Translations under genes and position numbers: made by a program
Source: Flavobacteriales bacterium
GTDB lineage: Bacteria; Bacteroidota; Bacteroidia; Flavobacteriales_G; Salibacteraceae
DNA: 64,000 bases
Reading direction: 5' to 3'
Assembly (NCBI GenBank): GCA_003499525.1
Contig: DNTB01000089.1
Span: forward strand, 124,001 to 188,000
In this document: positions 1 to 9,376 of the stretch, one piece after another
How positions within the stretch are numbered: position 1 is the first letter of the stretch
Layout: every line of letters begins with the position of its first letter
The notes under the pieces: generated by a model
Told to the model about the DNA's origin: nothing
Seen by the model: only the letters and a program-made list of their open reading frames with translations
Databases searched by the model: none

Positions 1-1
1 T

Positions 2-379
2 GTTGCTCGTGAATTAGGCAACCAGATTAGCGAGCAACTTTTACCACATTGGGAAAGGCAAAGTAGAGAAATCTATCGAAGCGGGAGTAAAGAAATGGTT
101 CAAGCGGCCGAGAAAGTGAAGGAAAACGATTGGATAGCAGCCACAAGTCTTTGGTATCATTTGGCTGATTCGCAGGACAAAAAACTCGCGGAAAAGGCCT
201 CTTACAATCTCATCATCGCATCAGAGGTATCGAATGATCTTGACTTAGCATTGGAATGGGCAAAATTGTGCCGGGATCAATACGGGAACCTGAAAGCAGG
301 GGATCAGATTGACCGACTTCAAAAAAGAAAAGAAGAAATCGAAAGTTTGAACGAGTTATTCCCGAGCTTTCTTCACTGA
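2..379 (+). CDS. DUF6340-like protein, C-terminal part (5' truncated)
   Basis: The reading frame is open from base 2, so the gene enters from outside the window; 125 codons are visible, ending in TGA. The visible part is helical and charged. Its layout (an ARELGxQ-like start, LLPHW, then KENDWIAATSLW and AEKASYNLIIASEVSNDLDLALEW) resembles the C-terminal helical-repeat region of the DUF6340 proteins of Bacteroidota, which are usually secreted or lipoproteins of unknown role. The N-terminal half, where a lipobox would be, is not visible. The last 24 bases overlap the 3' end of the opposite-strand peptidase gene. The family call is from memory of the pattern; no function is proposed. Confidence 0.6.
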   Translation, partial: VARELGNQISEQLLPHWERQSREIYRSGSKEMVQAAEKVKENDWIAATSLWYHLADSQDKKLAEKASYNLIIASEVSNDLDLALEWAKLCRDQYGNLKAGDQIDRLQKRKEEIESLNELFPSFLH

Positions 380-2536
380 GTCTTCGATAAACTCAATGAC
401 ATGCTCCATCATACGCACTCGCTCCTCACCATAAACATTGTGCTTTGCTTTCGGAATGATCATGCTACGAATGGGTATGTTATGTTCATCACAGCTTTTC
501 TTAAGGGCGACAAAGTGCTCTGGAATAACTGTGGGGTCTTCAGCTCCATGAATGAGAAGAAGCTCATCCGATATATTAGATACTTTGTCTAAAGTCGAAG
601 TTTTTTCGTAGCCTTTGGGATTCTTAAATGGCGTTTCCATGTATCGCTCCGTATACATAACCTCATAGAATTTCCAATCTGTTACAGCACCTCCAGCGAC
701 CCCTCCAATGAATGATTCGGGGTAATTTTCAAGCAGAGATATGGTCATGAATCCTCCGTAGCTCCACCCATGTACAACTACTCTGTCTAGATCGATGAAA
801 TAATTCCGCCCAATATAATTCAGGCCATCTATTTGATCTTTCATTTCTACCTGGCCAAGCTTTCTGTAAGTTTCCTGCTCAAAAGAAAGACCTCGATTGG
901 CGCTACCTCTGCCGTCAATGGTGACCACGATGACCCCTTTGTTTGCCAGATGAAACATCCATGGGGGAGCCCCTGAAAGCCATCGATTATTTATAAGTTG
1001 AACACCAGGACCGTTGTAGACATACAATAAAACCGGATATTTTATTAAAGGGTCAAAATCGTATGGTTTTATCACTCTTCCGAAAAGAACTACAGAATCC
1101 TCCGTATGGAAATTGAATAGATCAATATCTCCAATGTGGAACTTGGAAAGCGGATTTTTAGCTACGAAAAAAGTTGTGGACTCATCCTTAACTGGGTCAA
1201 TATATTCTGCTACTTTGGGTTCATCAATTGATGATGAAGTAGCCACGATGTATGGGAAATTCTGGTTAAACCATACTTGTTCATAGAAGCGACCATCCTG
1301 AGTGAGTTGTCTGTAGTTGTTGGTAAATCCTGCATCTGCATCTACCCAGGCTTTGTCGTCATCAAGAATCACCATATAGATATGCCTGCCCACCTTTTCT
1401 TTGTGATTTCCCAGAAAGTACATTTTACCATTCTTTCTATCTATTCCAAGATAGTCTTGAGCGATGATATCAGGAATGCGTACATGTCCGAGAAACTCGC
1501 CATAGGAAGAGTATTTATAGAATTGTGCAATGCCACTTCTTTCACTTATCCAAAGAAAATTTTCATTGTCAATGAAGTATAATGGATGCTGAGGGTGAAC
1601 GTATTTATTACTGGTTTCAATGAATATTTCATGCATGAAAGATCCATCTTTACCTAAATACTTATTCATCCTTAAATCTTTCTGATCTCGGGAAAGAGTT
1701 GCAGCGAATATGTACTTACTCTTAGGGTCCCAGGTAACTGAAGTTATATATTGATCTTCTGGTCCAGATATGTTCAGATAATACTTTTCTCCCGAGGAAA
1801 CTTTGAAAAGACCAACCTTTACTTTTTCGCTGGCCTGACCTGCTCGTGGATATCTTATGGTTTGGTTTGCTGATTTTTCAATATCCTCAAATGGAAAAGT
1901 GTACTCTGTTACTGCCGATTCGTCTTTTTCGTAAAAGGCCAAATACTTCCCATCCGGTGACCAAAAGATACCGCGATCTATTCCAAACTCGATTCTGCTT
2001 ACCGTCTGTCCGCTGGTCACGGTTTTCGGATTGTCAGTAACCTGAATTTCCTCTCCTGAAACATTAACAAAGAGATTGTTATCGATAGTATAAGCAAAGT
2101 CTTCAGAGCCCGGTCGGAAGAATATGTTCTCCGACCCGTAAGGAAGCTCAAATTTTTCCTCTAGGACGTCACGGTCAATATCGTACCTGAAGAGTCTGTC
2201 TTTACGCCTGAAATAAAAAACTTCTTCGTTGATCCAGTAAATATTGGGAAATCTAAATCTGTTCTCTATACTGGCCTTTCGAAATAAATCCGTTGCCGTG
2301 AGTATCGTATCACCCTGGAAAGCACCGTTCTCCTGTTTAATTAGATATTCCTGTGTTGTTGTTGAGTAGAGAAAGTAAAATGATTCTCCGTTTTCCGCCC
2401 ATTTTACCTGGCTAATACTATTTGGTGATAAGAAACTGTAGCGGCCAAGTATAGACTCTTCAAGCGTCAGCGGTTTCTGTCCTAGAAGGACATTGATCAA
2501 AAATATAAAGGATACCGAGAGTAAGTATCTGTTCAT
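356..2536 (-). CDS. Dipeptidyl peptidase IV-type S9 family peptidase
   Basis: A 726-residue exported serine peptidase expected to remove Xaa-Pro or similar dipeptides from peptides in the periplasm. It starts with a signal peptide (MNRYLLSV..., cleaved near LLG-QKP). Residues about 30-480 form the DPP IV N-terminal beta-propeller, and about 510-726 the alpha/beta hydrolase. The nucleophile lies in HGWSYGG (Ser592), with Asp667 in HGAEDPT and His699 in KAKHNVYG, so the triad is complete. An upstream in-frame Met would add 17 residues, but they place charged residues before the signal peptide, so 2536 is preferred. Length is normal for the family. It is convergent with the upstream DUF6340 gene and looks monocistronic. 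Confidence 0.9.
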   Translation of the reverse strand: MNRYLLSVSFIFLINVLLGQKPLTLEESILGRYSFLSPNSISQVKWAENGESFYFLYSTTTQEYLIKQENGAFQGDTILTATDLFRKASIENRFRFPNIYWINEEVFYFRRKDRLFRYDIDRDVLEEKFELPYGSENIFFRPGSEDFAYTIDNNLFVNVSGEEIQVTDNPKTVTSGQTVSRIEFGIDRGIFWSPDGKYLAFYEKDESAVTEYTFPFEDIEKSANQTIRYPRAGQASEKVKVGLFKVSSGEKYYLNISGPEDQYITSVTWDPKSKYIFAATLSRDQKDLRMNKYLGKDGSFMHEIFIETSNKYVHPQHPLYFIDNENFLWISERSGIAQFYKYSSYGEFLGHVRIPDIIAQDYLGIDRKNGKMYFLGNHKEKVGRHIYMVILDDDKAWVDADAGFTNNYRQLTQDGRFYEQVWFNQNFPYIVATSSSIDEPKVAEYIDPVKDESTTFFVAKNPLSKFHIGDIDLFNFHTEDSVVLFGRVIKPYDFDPLIKYPVLLYVYNGPGVQLINNRWLSGAPPWMFHLANKGVIVVTIDGRGSANRGLSFEQETYRKLGQVEMKDQIDGLNYIGRNYFIDLDRVVVHGWSYGGFMTISLLENYPESFIGGVAGGAVTDWKFYEVMYTERYMETPFKNPKGYEKTSTLDKVSNISDELLLIHGAEDPTVIPEHFVALKKSCDEHNIPIRSMIIPKAKHNVYGEERVRMMEHVIEFIEDSVKKARE

Positions 2537-2562
2537 TTGCTGCGTAAACCTAACAAAGAAAT

Positions 2563-2570
2563 TAAAAGTA
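2563..2570 (-). promoter_or_regulatory. Candidate -7 box for the DPP IV gene
   Basis: On the minus strand this reads TACTTTTA, one mismatch from the Bacteroidota sigma-A -7 box TAnnTTTG, 26 bases before the chosen ATG. No clear -33 TTG at the usual spacing. Confidence 0.3.
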
Positions 2571-2679
2571 ACCATTTTGAGCAGCATATTTCTGTCAGGT
2601 TTTTTACAACATTAATTGTGCAGAATGAGTCATTCATGAAGATGAGATTTGGTTGGAAAGTGTAAATTAGCCAAAATCA

Positions 2680-2687
2680 AATATTTG
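2680..2687 (+). promoter_or_regulatory. Candidate -7 box for the 91-residue protein gene
   Basis: AATATTTG, one mismatch from TAnnTTTG, only 3 bases before the ATG at 2691, with a TTG at 2653-2655 (spacer 24). If used, the transcript would be leaderless or nearly so. Confidence 0.25.
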
Positions 2688-2690
2688 GTT

Positions 2691-2966
2691 ATGGCCAGCA
2701 TCCGTTCACTTAAAAAGGAAATAAACTTTGAAATAACCTCTTTCATAGATGAATGCTACGATATTATGATCGGTTTTCCTGAAAACGAAGAGGATTTAAA
2801 TGAGGTAATAGATGGAGCTGTTGATTTATACGATCAGGTAATTGCCGAAGTAAATGCGGCAGGCGATGTTGTATCGAAATCTGCATACTTTTCAGAGTTG
2901 GAGACCAAATTTTATGATCAAATGGCCAGCTTGCGAAATAAACTGGCCCAACTCGAATCGGAATAG
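2691..2966 (+). CDS. Small conserved-type hypothetical protein
   Basis: A 91-residue acidic, helical, soluble protein with no signal peptide or membrane segment. It reads like a three-helix bundle: FEITSFIDECYDIMIGFPENEEDLNEV, then a helix with AVDLYDQVIAEV, then YFSELETKFYDQMASLRNKLAQLE. The ATG at 2691 (MASIRSLKKE) is chosen because the region before it has an amino acid content unlike the rest and overlaps a possible -7 box. The next gene begins 2 bases after the stop, so the two are probably co-transcribed. Similar small proteins are common in Bacteroidota genomes, but I do not recognise a named family and propose no function. Confidence 0.65.
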   Translation: MASIRSLKKEINFEITSFIDECYDIMIGFPENEEDLNEVIDGAVDLYDQVIAEVNAAGDVVSKSAYFSELETKFYDQMASLRNKLAQLESE

Positions 2967-2968
2967 CC

Positions 2969-3172
2969 ATGGATTTGAAATGCCGCATCCTGGTGGCAAT
3001 TCTTCTTGCTGGAATTGCTGTTCTCGGCTATTTTAATAGCCAACAGCAACAAGTTTCGATTTATCTGGAGGATGAGCTTTTAAGACAGGCTCAGAGAAAT
3101 CAAATGCTTATGATTTCTAACGTGCAGTTGCAGAAAAAACTTGAACAGGACTCCATAGTGGTAGCTCCTTAA
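2969..3172 (+). CDS. Small single-pass membrane protein with coiled coil
   Basis: A 67-residue protein. Residues about 6-22 (ILVAILLAGIAVLGYF) form one membrane segment, followed by a Gln-rich linker and a short coiled coil (LLRQAQRNQMLMISNVQLQKKL). The layout recalls small anchored division or envelope proteins of the FtsL/FtsB kind, but no specific motif supports that. The start lies 2 bases after the preceding stop, which suggests translational coupling with the 91-residue protein. Its TAA shares the bases TTAA with the stop of the opposite-strand lptD-like gene. Function unknown. Confidence 0.6.
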   Translation: MDLKCRILVAILLAGIAVLGYFNSQQQQVSIYLEDELLRQAQRNQMLMISNVQLQKKLEQDSIVVAP

Positions 3173-5748
3173 TTTAGATCGTACCAACTGCGTCGTCTGG
3201 TCAGTTTCAAGTCTTGAAGAATACTCGCTTTTGGCATTATATCAAAAGTGAAATTCGTTCTGGAACCAAAGGGTGTAACATTGAAGTTGATTTGCCAGCA
3301 GTGCAAATCACGACTGATGGTAAAAACGGTAAAGCCAAGTTTATTCAAATCGAAATCATAGGTTGTGCGAGCTGTAAGCTTCCAATTTGGGGTCAAATTG
3401 ATGTCTCCATTTAAGTCTAAACTATTGGTTACGTTTTCAGTTTCCCCAGATCGGGTTAGACGAAGGGAGTAATTAATGCGCAATGACCAGGGTACATTGA
3501 AATCAAAGTAAGTTTCAGGAAGAGATGAATTCATTTCTTCCTGTTCTTGTTTGGCTTTTTCCCATTCGGTATTCCGTTGAATATTCGATTTGGGTTTGGC
3601 TCTCAGGTTCACACCTACATTAAAGTTCAGACTCGTAAGGCGCAGAGGGTTTCCATTTACTGCATATTGAAATTCCCGAGAGTTCTCGGCGTAAAAGTCA
3701 TGTATAGTTTGAATTCGAATGTTGACTTTCTGTTTTATTGATGTTCGGATATCCATTCTTAGAGGAGCGAGATTGTTGGAGTCTTTAAAGACATCATAAC
3801 TCGTAGAAAAATTCCAAGCTTCCAGTATATTTCCAACGACAGGGGTATTCGTTGAGTCGTTCTTTGCAATTCTCTTCGACTCTACAATGTTCTGAAGATT
3901 AAAACCAATTATGGCGCTTTGCCGATCTGTTGGAGTTCCGAAGATACCACCGTCAAAAATGCTCTTTTCTTGTTCTCTGCCGTTGGTATCAACCTGAACC
4001 GTGTAGAACCATTCGGGGTTCAGCTCACTCTGGTCCGGAGTGTAATTTATGCTTAAACTGGGTGTTATGGTATGCCTAATGGCCTTCAACCTTCCTTTTT
4101 TAAAGCTATACATACCATAAAGCTTAGTAGTAACCGAAGCATTTGCGTCGTACTCACCAAATCGCTGAAAACCAAAAACATCGGAGGTAGTTGTGGTTGA
4201 ATCTTCATTACTCCATCCATCTCGCTCTGTTTTTAGATACCATACATCTTTCCATCTGAATCCGGGATTAATTGCCACCGGGCCCAGTTTTACAGAGAAA
4301 TTGGTATTGATATTATGTTGAAATCCGTTTCTCATTCGCTCGAGCAGCTGAGGGTCGTAACTCAGTGTATCAGGGCCAAAAATCTCATATGTTTTGGCTT
4401 CTAATGTATTTCTGAACTGGGTATTATAGGTAATCCCAATTCGTTCGTAAAACTTTTCTTTTCCTATGGGGACTTTTCTCTTGAACGGAAATATTCTATT
4501 CATGGTCAGATTCACATTGGGCAGCACAAAACTGATAGAGGTGTCCTGATTATTTTGAGAATGGCTTCCGTTCAATGAAAGCGTAAAAGGGGTATTTCTG
4601 AATCTTTTAGAGAACGTAACGTTTGAATTGAATTCATTTCGGATGAAGTCTGTAGCAGAAGTATTTATATTATTCTGGAAATAATTACTCGAGCCCATAC
4701 GAACCGAAGCATTAAAAGAGCTTAAAGGCCTGGCTTTTGGATCTTGATTGTGATTCCAGGTGATGAAAAAATCTTCAAGTTGAGTAAATTCTGGAGTATC
4801 CTGCTCCCCATTCTTGACATTCTGATAGCTTAACTGAAAAACCCCGCGATGCTTGTACCTTTTCTTATACTGTATATTGCTGTTTAGTGCCCAGGAGGTA
4901 TTGGTGTAAATATCACCCTGGACAGCTAGATCAAAATTTTCACTTATGGCCCAGTAATAACCGCCATTTTGAAGGAAAAAGCCTTGTGCCGGAGAATTGC
5001 CATAGGAGGGCAGAATTATCCCCGACCTTCTTTCCTGTCGGTTGGGGAAAAAACCAAATGGAACGGCCAGAAAAGTTGGTACATCTTCGATAACTATATT
5101 GGCGGGGCCTGTTATAATCTTATCGTTATTGATAATTTTTAACTTTTTGGCACTGATATAAAAATGCGGATGTTCTAGTGAACAGGTAGTGTATTTGCCA
5201 TTCCTTATAAAAAAAACATTCTCTGAGGCCATTTTTATTTTATCACCGTGCACAAACCCTTCACCTTCCTGAGTATTGGCCTTCCTGATGATTCCTTTGC
5301 GGGTATTGAAGTTATAAACCATTTCACCGGCTTTATACTCCTGTCCTTTTTCTATAAATACAGGTGTTCCAACCATATTACCGTTGGTATCCGCTACTCC
5401 CTTGGCAACAACAAGATTTCTCTTAAAATCGACTTCAATGACGGCTGCCTGGAGTTCGATGTCTTCGTATTTGACCCATGCATTCCCGAACAAATAGGCC
5501 TTTTGCGTTGCATTTTCCAGAATAATGGAATCTTGACCATAGTACTCGACTTTAGAGGAAAACCCGGATTCATCGACAGAGTCGACGGTCGTAGTATCAG
5601 CTATCAGAACCTGATTGGTATCTGAATTTATAGAGGAACTGTCGGCGACAATGGAGTCAACCGATGTTTGGGACATCGACGGGTAGCTGATAAGTATCGA
5701 TGAGACAATTAACAGGAAATAGTGAAATACTCTGTGAAACGGAACCAT
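3169..5748 (-). CDS. lptD: LptD-like LPS assembly outer-membrane protein
   Basis: An 859-residue precursor with an N-terminal signal peptide (FHYFLLIVSSILISYPSMSQ). A Ser/Asp/Thr-rich linker leads into an OstA-like beta-jellyroll (about residues 70-190: AYLFGNAWVKYEDIELQAA..., VVAKGVADTNGN, GIIRKANTQEGEGFVHGDKI). The rest is a large beta-barrel rich in alternating aromatic strands, ending with many strands typical of outer-membrane porins. This matches the Bacteroidota LptD type, which inserts LPS into the outer leaflet together with LptE. It is divergent from the amidase gene, an arrangement familiar in this phylum, and an LptA/OstA-like gene lies 5 kb away. The usual LptD inter-domain disulphide cysteines are not evident. 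Confidence 0.85.
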   Translation of the reverse strand: MVPFHRVFHYFLLIVSSILISYPSMSQTSVDSIVADSSSINSDTNQVLIADTTTVDSVDESGFSSKVEYYGQDSIILENATQKAYLFGNAWVKYEDIELQAAVIEVDFKRNLVVAKGVADTNGNMVGTPVFIEKGQEYKAGEMVYNFNTRKGIIRKANTQEGEGFVHGDKIKMASENVFFIRNGKYTTCSLEHPHFYISAKKLKIINNDKIITGPANIVIEDVPTFLAVPFGFFPNRQERRSGIILPSYGNSPAQGFFLQNGGYYWAISENFDLAVQGDIYTNTSWALNSNIQYKKRYKHRGVFQLSYQNVKNGEQDTPEFTQLEDFFITWNHNQDPKARPLSSFNASVRMGSSNYFQNNINTSATDFIRNEFNSNVTFSKRFRNTPFTLSLNGSHSQNNQDTSISFVLPNVNLTMNRIFPFKRKVPIGKEKFYERIGITYNTQFRNTLEAKTYEIFGPDTLSYDPQLLERMRNGFQHNINTNFSVKLGPVAINPGFRWKDVWYLKTERDGWSNEDSTTTTSDVFGFQRFGEYDANASVTTKLYGMYSFKKGRLKAIRHTITPSLSINYTPDQSELNPEWFYTVQVDTNGREQEKSIFDGGIFGTPTDRQSAIIGFNLQNIVESKRIAKNDSTNTPVVGNILEAWNFSTSYDVFKDSNNLAPLRMDIRTSIKQKVNIRIQTIHDFYAENSREFQYAVNGNPLRLTSLNFNVGVNLRAKPKSNIQRNTEWEKAKQEQEEMNSSLPETYFDFNVPWSLRINYSLRLTRSGETENVTNSLDLNGDINLTPNWKLTARTTYDFDLNKLGFTVFTISRDLHCWQINFNVTPFGSRTNFTFDIMPKASILQDLKLTRRRSWYDLN

Positions 5749-5767
5749 ATTCAGCTGAGGCGCAGTC

Positions 5768-5775
5768 TACTTTTG
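5768..5775 (+). promoter_or_regulatory. Candidate -7 box for the amidase gene
   Basis: TACTTTTG, an exact match to TAnnTTTG, in the 100-base gap between the divergent lptD-like and amidase genes. It would give a leader of roughly 70 bases to the ATG at 5849. Confidence 0.4.
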
Positions 5776-5848
5776 AATATTAATGCAATATTCGTGCAAA
5801 TCTGGAGATATATTGAAGGGATCATTGAATCGATTTCATCGAAGCATC

Positions 5849-7084
5849 ATGAATAAAATTCAGAATTATTTCCTCTCATTGGTGCTGTGTTTGGCGTTAT
5901 CACCTTCATTGCTGGTCGCGCAGACCCCGACCGGGTATGAAATAAAAAAGGTGGTTATTGATCCAGGTCATGGCGGAAAAGACCCGGGAGCGATTGGCAC
6001 GGGCCGCTATAAAACCACGGAATCGGATATTGTTTTGGCCATAGGCTTAAAGCTTGAAGAGTATTTGAACCAATACTACGATAGCCTTGAGGTTGTCATG
6101 ACCCGCAATACGGATGACTTCATCGAACTGAAAGAAAGAGCTCATATGGCGAATGATTGCGGGGCCGACCTTTTTATTTCTCTGCATTGTAATTCAAATA
6201 GTAGTCACGCGCCATACGGCACAGAGACATATGTTATGGGCCTTACGCGCGAGAAGGCCAACTTGGAAGTGGCAAGAGTAGAAAACTCCGTTATCTACCT
6301 GGAAGAAGATTATGAGGAGAAATACTCTGGTTTTGATCCTAATTCGCCCGAGAGTTACATAGGGGCCAGTATTATGCAGTCCACTTTTTTAGAAAACAGC
6401 ATACTCTTTGCTCAATTCGTTCAGGACGAGTTCAGAAGCAGGGTCAAAAGAGCAGATCGTGGTGTTAAACAAAGTGTTCTGTATGTTCTAGACTACACTG
6501 CAATGCCTAGTGTGCTTATTGAATTGGGATTTATCAGCAACCAGGCAGAGGAGGATTTTTTAAACGATGAAATGGGGCAAGTCTATTTGGCCTCGGCACT
6601 TTACAGAGCATTCAAGAGGTATAAGATTCAATTAGAAGGTGTGGATAACTCTATTCAGCCTTCCAAAAAAATTAGTGTTAATGCGCATGATACGGTTGAA
6701 GTTGAAGAGCCCACAAAGTCTGATTCAGCGAACATATCAAAAGATAGCCTTGGGGTAAAAGATAGCATTAGAGTGGAAAAAACGGAAAAAGGAATACAGA
6801 ATCAAACTGCCGATAGTTTGATATTTATGGTTCAGGTAGCAGCCAGTAATAATAGGATTGAACTGGATACTGCTAACTTTAAAGGCCTTTCAGATGTACA
6901 GGAAATAAAAACAGAAAACCGCTATCGATACGCTTTAGGGAGTTTCCGAAAATTTGAAGAAGCCATGAACTATCAGAAAGAAATTAGAAAAACCAAGTAT
7001 CCGGATGCCTTTATTATCGCCATATATAAAGGTGAAAGAATAAGTCTGCAGCGTGCTTTTGAGATCATGAGGAATCAGAGCTAA
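5849..7084 (+). CDS. N-acetylmuramoyl-L-alanine amidase (Amidase_3) with SPOR-like tail
   Basis: A 411-residue exported zinc amidase that would cut the bond between MurNAc and the stem peptide, as in daughter-cell separation. A signal peptide (about residues 1-25, ending LLVAQ) precedes the Amidase_3 domain (about 33-270). The zinc ligands and catalytic acids are visible in DPGHGGKDPGA (His41), NLEVARVENSV, FISLHCNSN and VLIELGFISN. A low-complexity acidic linker follows, then about 75 residues starting at LIFMVQVAAS and containing RYRYALGSFRKFEEA, which resembles a SPOR peptidoglycan-binding fold. An upstream in-frame start would put hydrophilic residues before the signal peptide, so 5849 is used. 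Confidence 0.88.
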   Translation: MNKIQNYFLSLVLCLALSPSLLVAQTPTGYEIKKVVIDPGHGGKDPGAIGTGRYKTTESDIVLAIGLKLEEYLNQYYDSLEVVMTRNTDDFIELKERAHMANDCGADLFISLHCNSNSSHAPYGTETYVMGLTREKANLEVARVENSVIYLEEDYEEKYSGFDPNSPESYIGASIMQSTFLENSILFAQFVQDEFRSRVKRADRGVKQSVLYVLDYTAMPSVLIELGFISNQAEEDFLNDEMGQVYLASALYRAFKRYKIQLEGVDNSIQPSKKISVNAHDTVEVEEPTKSDSANISKDSLGVKDSIRVEKTEKGIQNQTADSLIFMVQVAASNNRIELDTANFKGLSDVQEIKTENRYRYALGSFRKFEEAMNYQKEIRKTKYPDAFIIAIYKGERISLQRAFEIMRNQS

Positions 7085-7120
7085 TCCTTAGATTTGCCGA
7101 TCAATAGCAGAAAAACCCGA

Positions 7121-8023
7121 ATGGAGATAAGAAGAGAAGTAAAAGTAGGAGCTGTAGCATTGGTTACCGTCATCATTGTATACATAAGCCTGAACTACTT
7201 AAAGGGTAATCAGCTTTTTGAGAGAGGTAGAACTTATTATGCGCTCTACGATGATGTCGAGGGACTTACTGCGGATAGCAAAGTTCTTCTCAATGGATTG
7301 AGAGTTGGGCGAGTTAAGGATGTAAATTTCATGTCGGGTAAGCACGGCAAGCTTCTGGTAACCTTTGTTGTTTTTAACGACCTTATAGAGATACCGGAAA
7401 ACACCATTGCCGAAATCGCTAGTTCTGACTTTTTTGGTTCAAGAGCCATTTATCTATACCCGGGAGAGTCTTCGGATCTTGTAAATGAAGGTGATACTCT
7501 AAAATCGCGGATAAAAGGTGATATGCTTACTGAGCTCAGTAAAAGATTTCAGCCAATTGAAAAAGAAGGGGTCAACTTATTGTCCTCTTTTGACTCAGCT
7601 TTGGTCGTTTTTACTGCAGCGGCAAATTCTATTCGTAATACTTCTGAATCAGTCAACGGATTGATTGTAGATGAAAAGTCGAAGATAGATGAGTTGCTTG
7701 ATAACCTTATTGCAATTACAGGTTCCCTCAAAGAGAACAATGACGAACTCTCAAATATTCTAACCAATTTCTCTGATATAAGTGACACTCTGGCTCAGGC
7801 ACAGATTGCCGAAACATTAGAGAACTTACAAAAGACTACTGAAGACCTATCTGAAACTCTCATAAAAATAAATGAGGGCGAAGGAACCTTAGGCCTATTA
7901 GTCAATGATTCAACATTGTACCGAAATCTCGAAAAGGCATCCAAAGATTTAGACCACCTTATCCTTGATGTGAAGGAGAATCCCGGCCGCTATGTTCGGG
8001 TATCGGTTTTTGGAAAAAAGTAA
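7121..8023 (+). CDS. MlaD/MCE family lipid-transport protein
   Basis: A 300-residue protein with an N-terminal membrane anchor (VGAVALVTVIIVYISLNYL), then one MCE domain (about residues 35-115: GRTYYALYDDVEGLTADSKVLLNGLRVG, SDFFGSRAIYLYPG) and a long helical C-terminus with repeated LxxNNDELSNIL/LENLQKTTEDLSETL-like heptads. MCE proteins carry lipids between inner and outer membranes together with an MlaE permease and MlaF ATPase, which are not in this window. The ATG at 7121 follows the amidase stop by 36 bases; an upstream TTG is possible but adds only polar residues. It probably shares the amidase transcript. Confidence 0.87.
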   Translation: MEIRREVKVGAVALVTVIIVYISLNYLKGNQLFERGRTYYALYDDVEGLTADSKVLLNGLRVGRVKDVNFMSGKHGKLLVTFVVFNDLIEIPENTIAEIASSDFFGSRAIYLYPGESSDLVNEGDTLKSRIKGDMLTELSKRFQPIEKEGVNLLSSFDSALVVFTAAANSIRNTSESVNGLIVDEKSKIDELLDNLIAITGSLKENNDELSNILTNFSDISDTLAQAQIAETLENLQKTTEDLSETLIKINEGEGTLGLLVNDSTLYRNLEKASKDLDHLILDVKENPGRYVRVSVFGKK

Positions 8024-8030
8024 ACACACG

Positions 8031-9374
8031 ATGATCTCTTCCATTATTTTCATTTTAATACTGGCCGCAGCCGTTGGGTTATTCTATCGGTCTGCCCGGA
8101 CCATCAGGCGAAATATTTTTCTCGGTAGAGAATATGATTCTGAAACTTCTACTTCGGAGAAGTGGAAAACCATGCTTCGTGTTGCTTTTGGACAATCGAA
8201 AATGGGGAAGAAACCTGTTGCAGCATTGATGCACCTTTTTGTTTATGTCGGTTTCATTCTGATCAATATTGAAGTTCTCGAAATCATCATTGACGGCATT
8301 TTTGGAACACATCGGTTTTTCAGCAGCTTACTCGGTCAGGTATATTTTGTTGCGATAAACTTTTTTGAAATCCTGGCTGTCTTGGTTATAGTTGGAGTGG
8401 TGATATTCTGGATCAGAAGAGTTGCGCTGCGAGTTCCGCGCTTCTGGAAACCAGAAATGAAAGGTTGGCCGACTATGGATGCCTTAAATATTCTTTATAT
8501 CGAAGTTATTCTAATGGGAGCCTTGTTGGTAATGAATGCAGCAGATCAATCTCTGATGAACATGAATTCCGAGGATTTGGTGGCGGCGGGTTTGTCCAAA
8601 TACGATATTGGAATGAACGGTACCTTTTATGTCAGTGCTCTCATATCTAAATTTTTGGGTAGTGACCCACAACTTTTGTTCTACATAGAAAGAACGGCAT
8701 GGTGGTTTCATATCATAGGGATTTTAGCATTTCTGAATTATCTGCCTTTTTCTAAGCACTTTCATATCATTCTTGCATTTCCGAATACTTATTATGCCGA
8801 TTTGAAACCATTTGGGGAATGGGATAATATGGCCTCTGTCAAAAAGGAAGTAGACCTGATGATGGACCCTGATGCTGACCCCTATGCTTCGGGAGCAGAA
8901 GAGGAAGAAGAGGAGACTCAAACATTCGGAGCGAAGGATGTAACAGACCTGAACTGGAAGCAGCTCATGGATGCATATACCTGTACAGAGTGCGGGCGCT
9001 GCACTGCCGTTTGTCCTGCAAACCAAACCGGTAAATTGTTGTCTCCCCGGAAGGTTATGATGGATACCCGCGACAGGTTGGATGAAGTAGGTAAGAACCT
9101 GGATCGCACTGGAACGATTGAAGATGGAAAGGCTTTAATTCGGGATTATATCCGGCCTGAAGAACTTTGGGCTTGCACCACCTGCAATGCCTGTGTGGAA
9201 GAATGTCCGGTAATGATTAATCCAGTTTCGATTATTACTGATTTGCGAAGGTATCTAGTTATGGAGGAGTCAGCTCCACCGCAAGAATTGAACAGTGTGT
9301 TTACTAACATAGAAAACAATGGAGCACCCTGGCAATTTGCTCAGGCTGATAGATTGAACTGGTCAAAAGAATAA
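8031..9374 (+). CDS. Membrane-bound two-[4Fe-4S] oxidoreductase subunit
   Basis: A 447-residue protein whose first 260 residues hold about five membrane helices with conserved-looking histidines (ALMHLFVYVGFIL, AWWFHIIGILAFL, FSKHFHI), like the cytochrome b/NarI-type anchor of heterodisulphide-reductase relatives. A cytoplasmic domain carries two complete ferredoxin-type clusters: Cys318-321-324-328 (CTECGRCTAVCP) and Cys382-385-388-392 (CTTCNACVEECP). It should pass electrons between quinones and the CCG partner encoded 2 bases downstream. The MISS start at 8031 is chosen because the ATG at 7992 lies inside the MCE gene. Similar pairs are widespread in Bacteroidota; the substrate is unknown. 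Confidence 0.85.
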   Translation: MISSIIFILILAAAVGLFYRSARTIRRNIFLGREYDSETSTSEKWKTMLRVAFGQSKMGKKPVAALMHLFVYVGFILINIEVLEIIIDGIFGTHRFFSSLLGQVYFVAINFFEILAVLVIVGVVIFWIRRVALRVPRFWKPEMKGWPTMDALNILYIEVILMGALLVMNAADQSLMNMNSEDLVAAGLSKYDIGMNGTFYVSALISKFLGSDPQLLFYIERTAWWFHIIGILAFLNYLPFSKHFHIILAFPNTYYADLKPFGEWDNMASVKKEVDLMMDPDADPYASGAEEEEEETQTFGAKDVTDLNWKQLMDAYTCTECGRCTAVCPANQTGKLLSPRKVMMDTRDRLDEVGKNLDRTGTIEDGKALIRDYIRPEELWACTTCNACVEECPVMINPVSIITDLRRYLVMEESAPPQELNSVFTNIENNGAPWQFAQADRLNWSKE

Positions 9375-9376
9375 TT

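Noticed and set aside
5248..5625. Plus-strand open frame of 125 codons
   Set aside because: Lies entirely opposite the OstA-like part of the lptD gene, whose domain match is clear.
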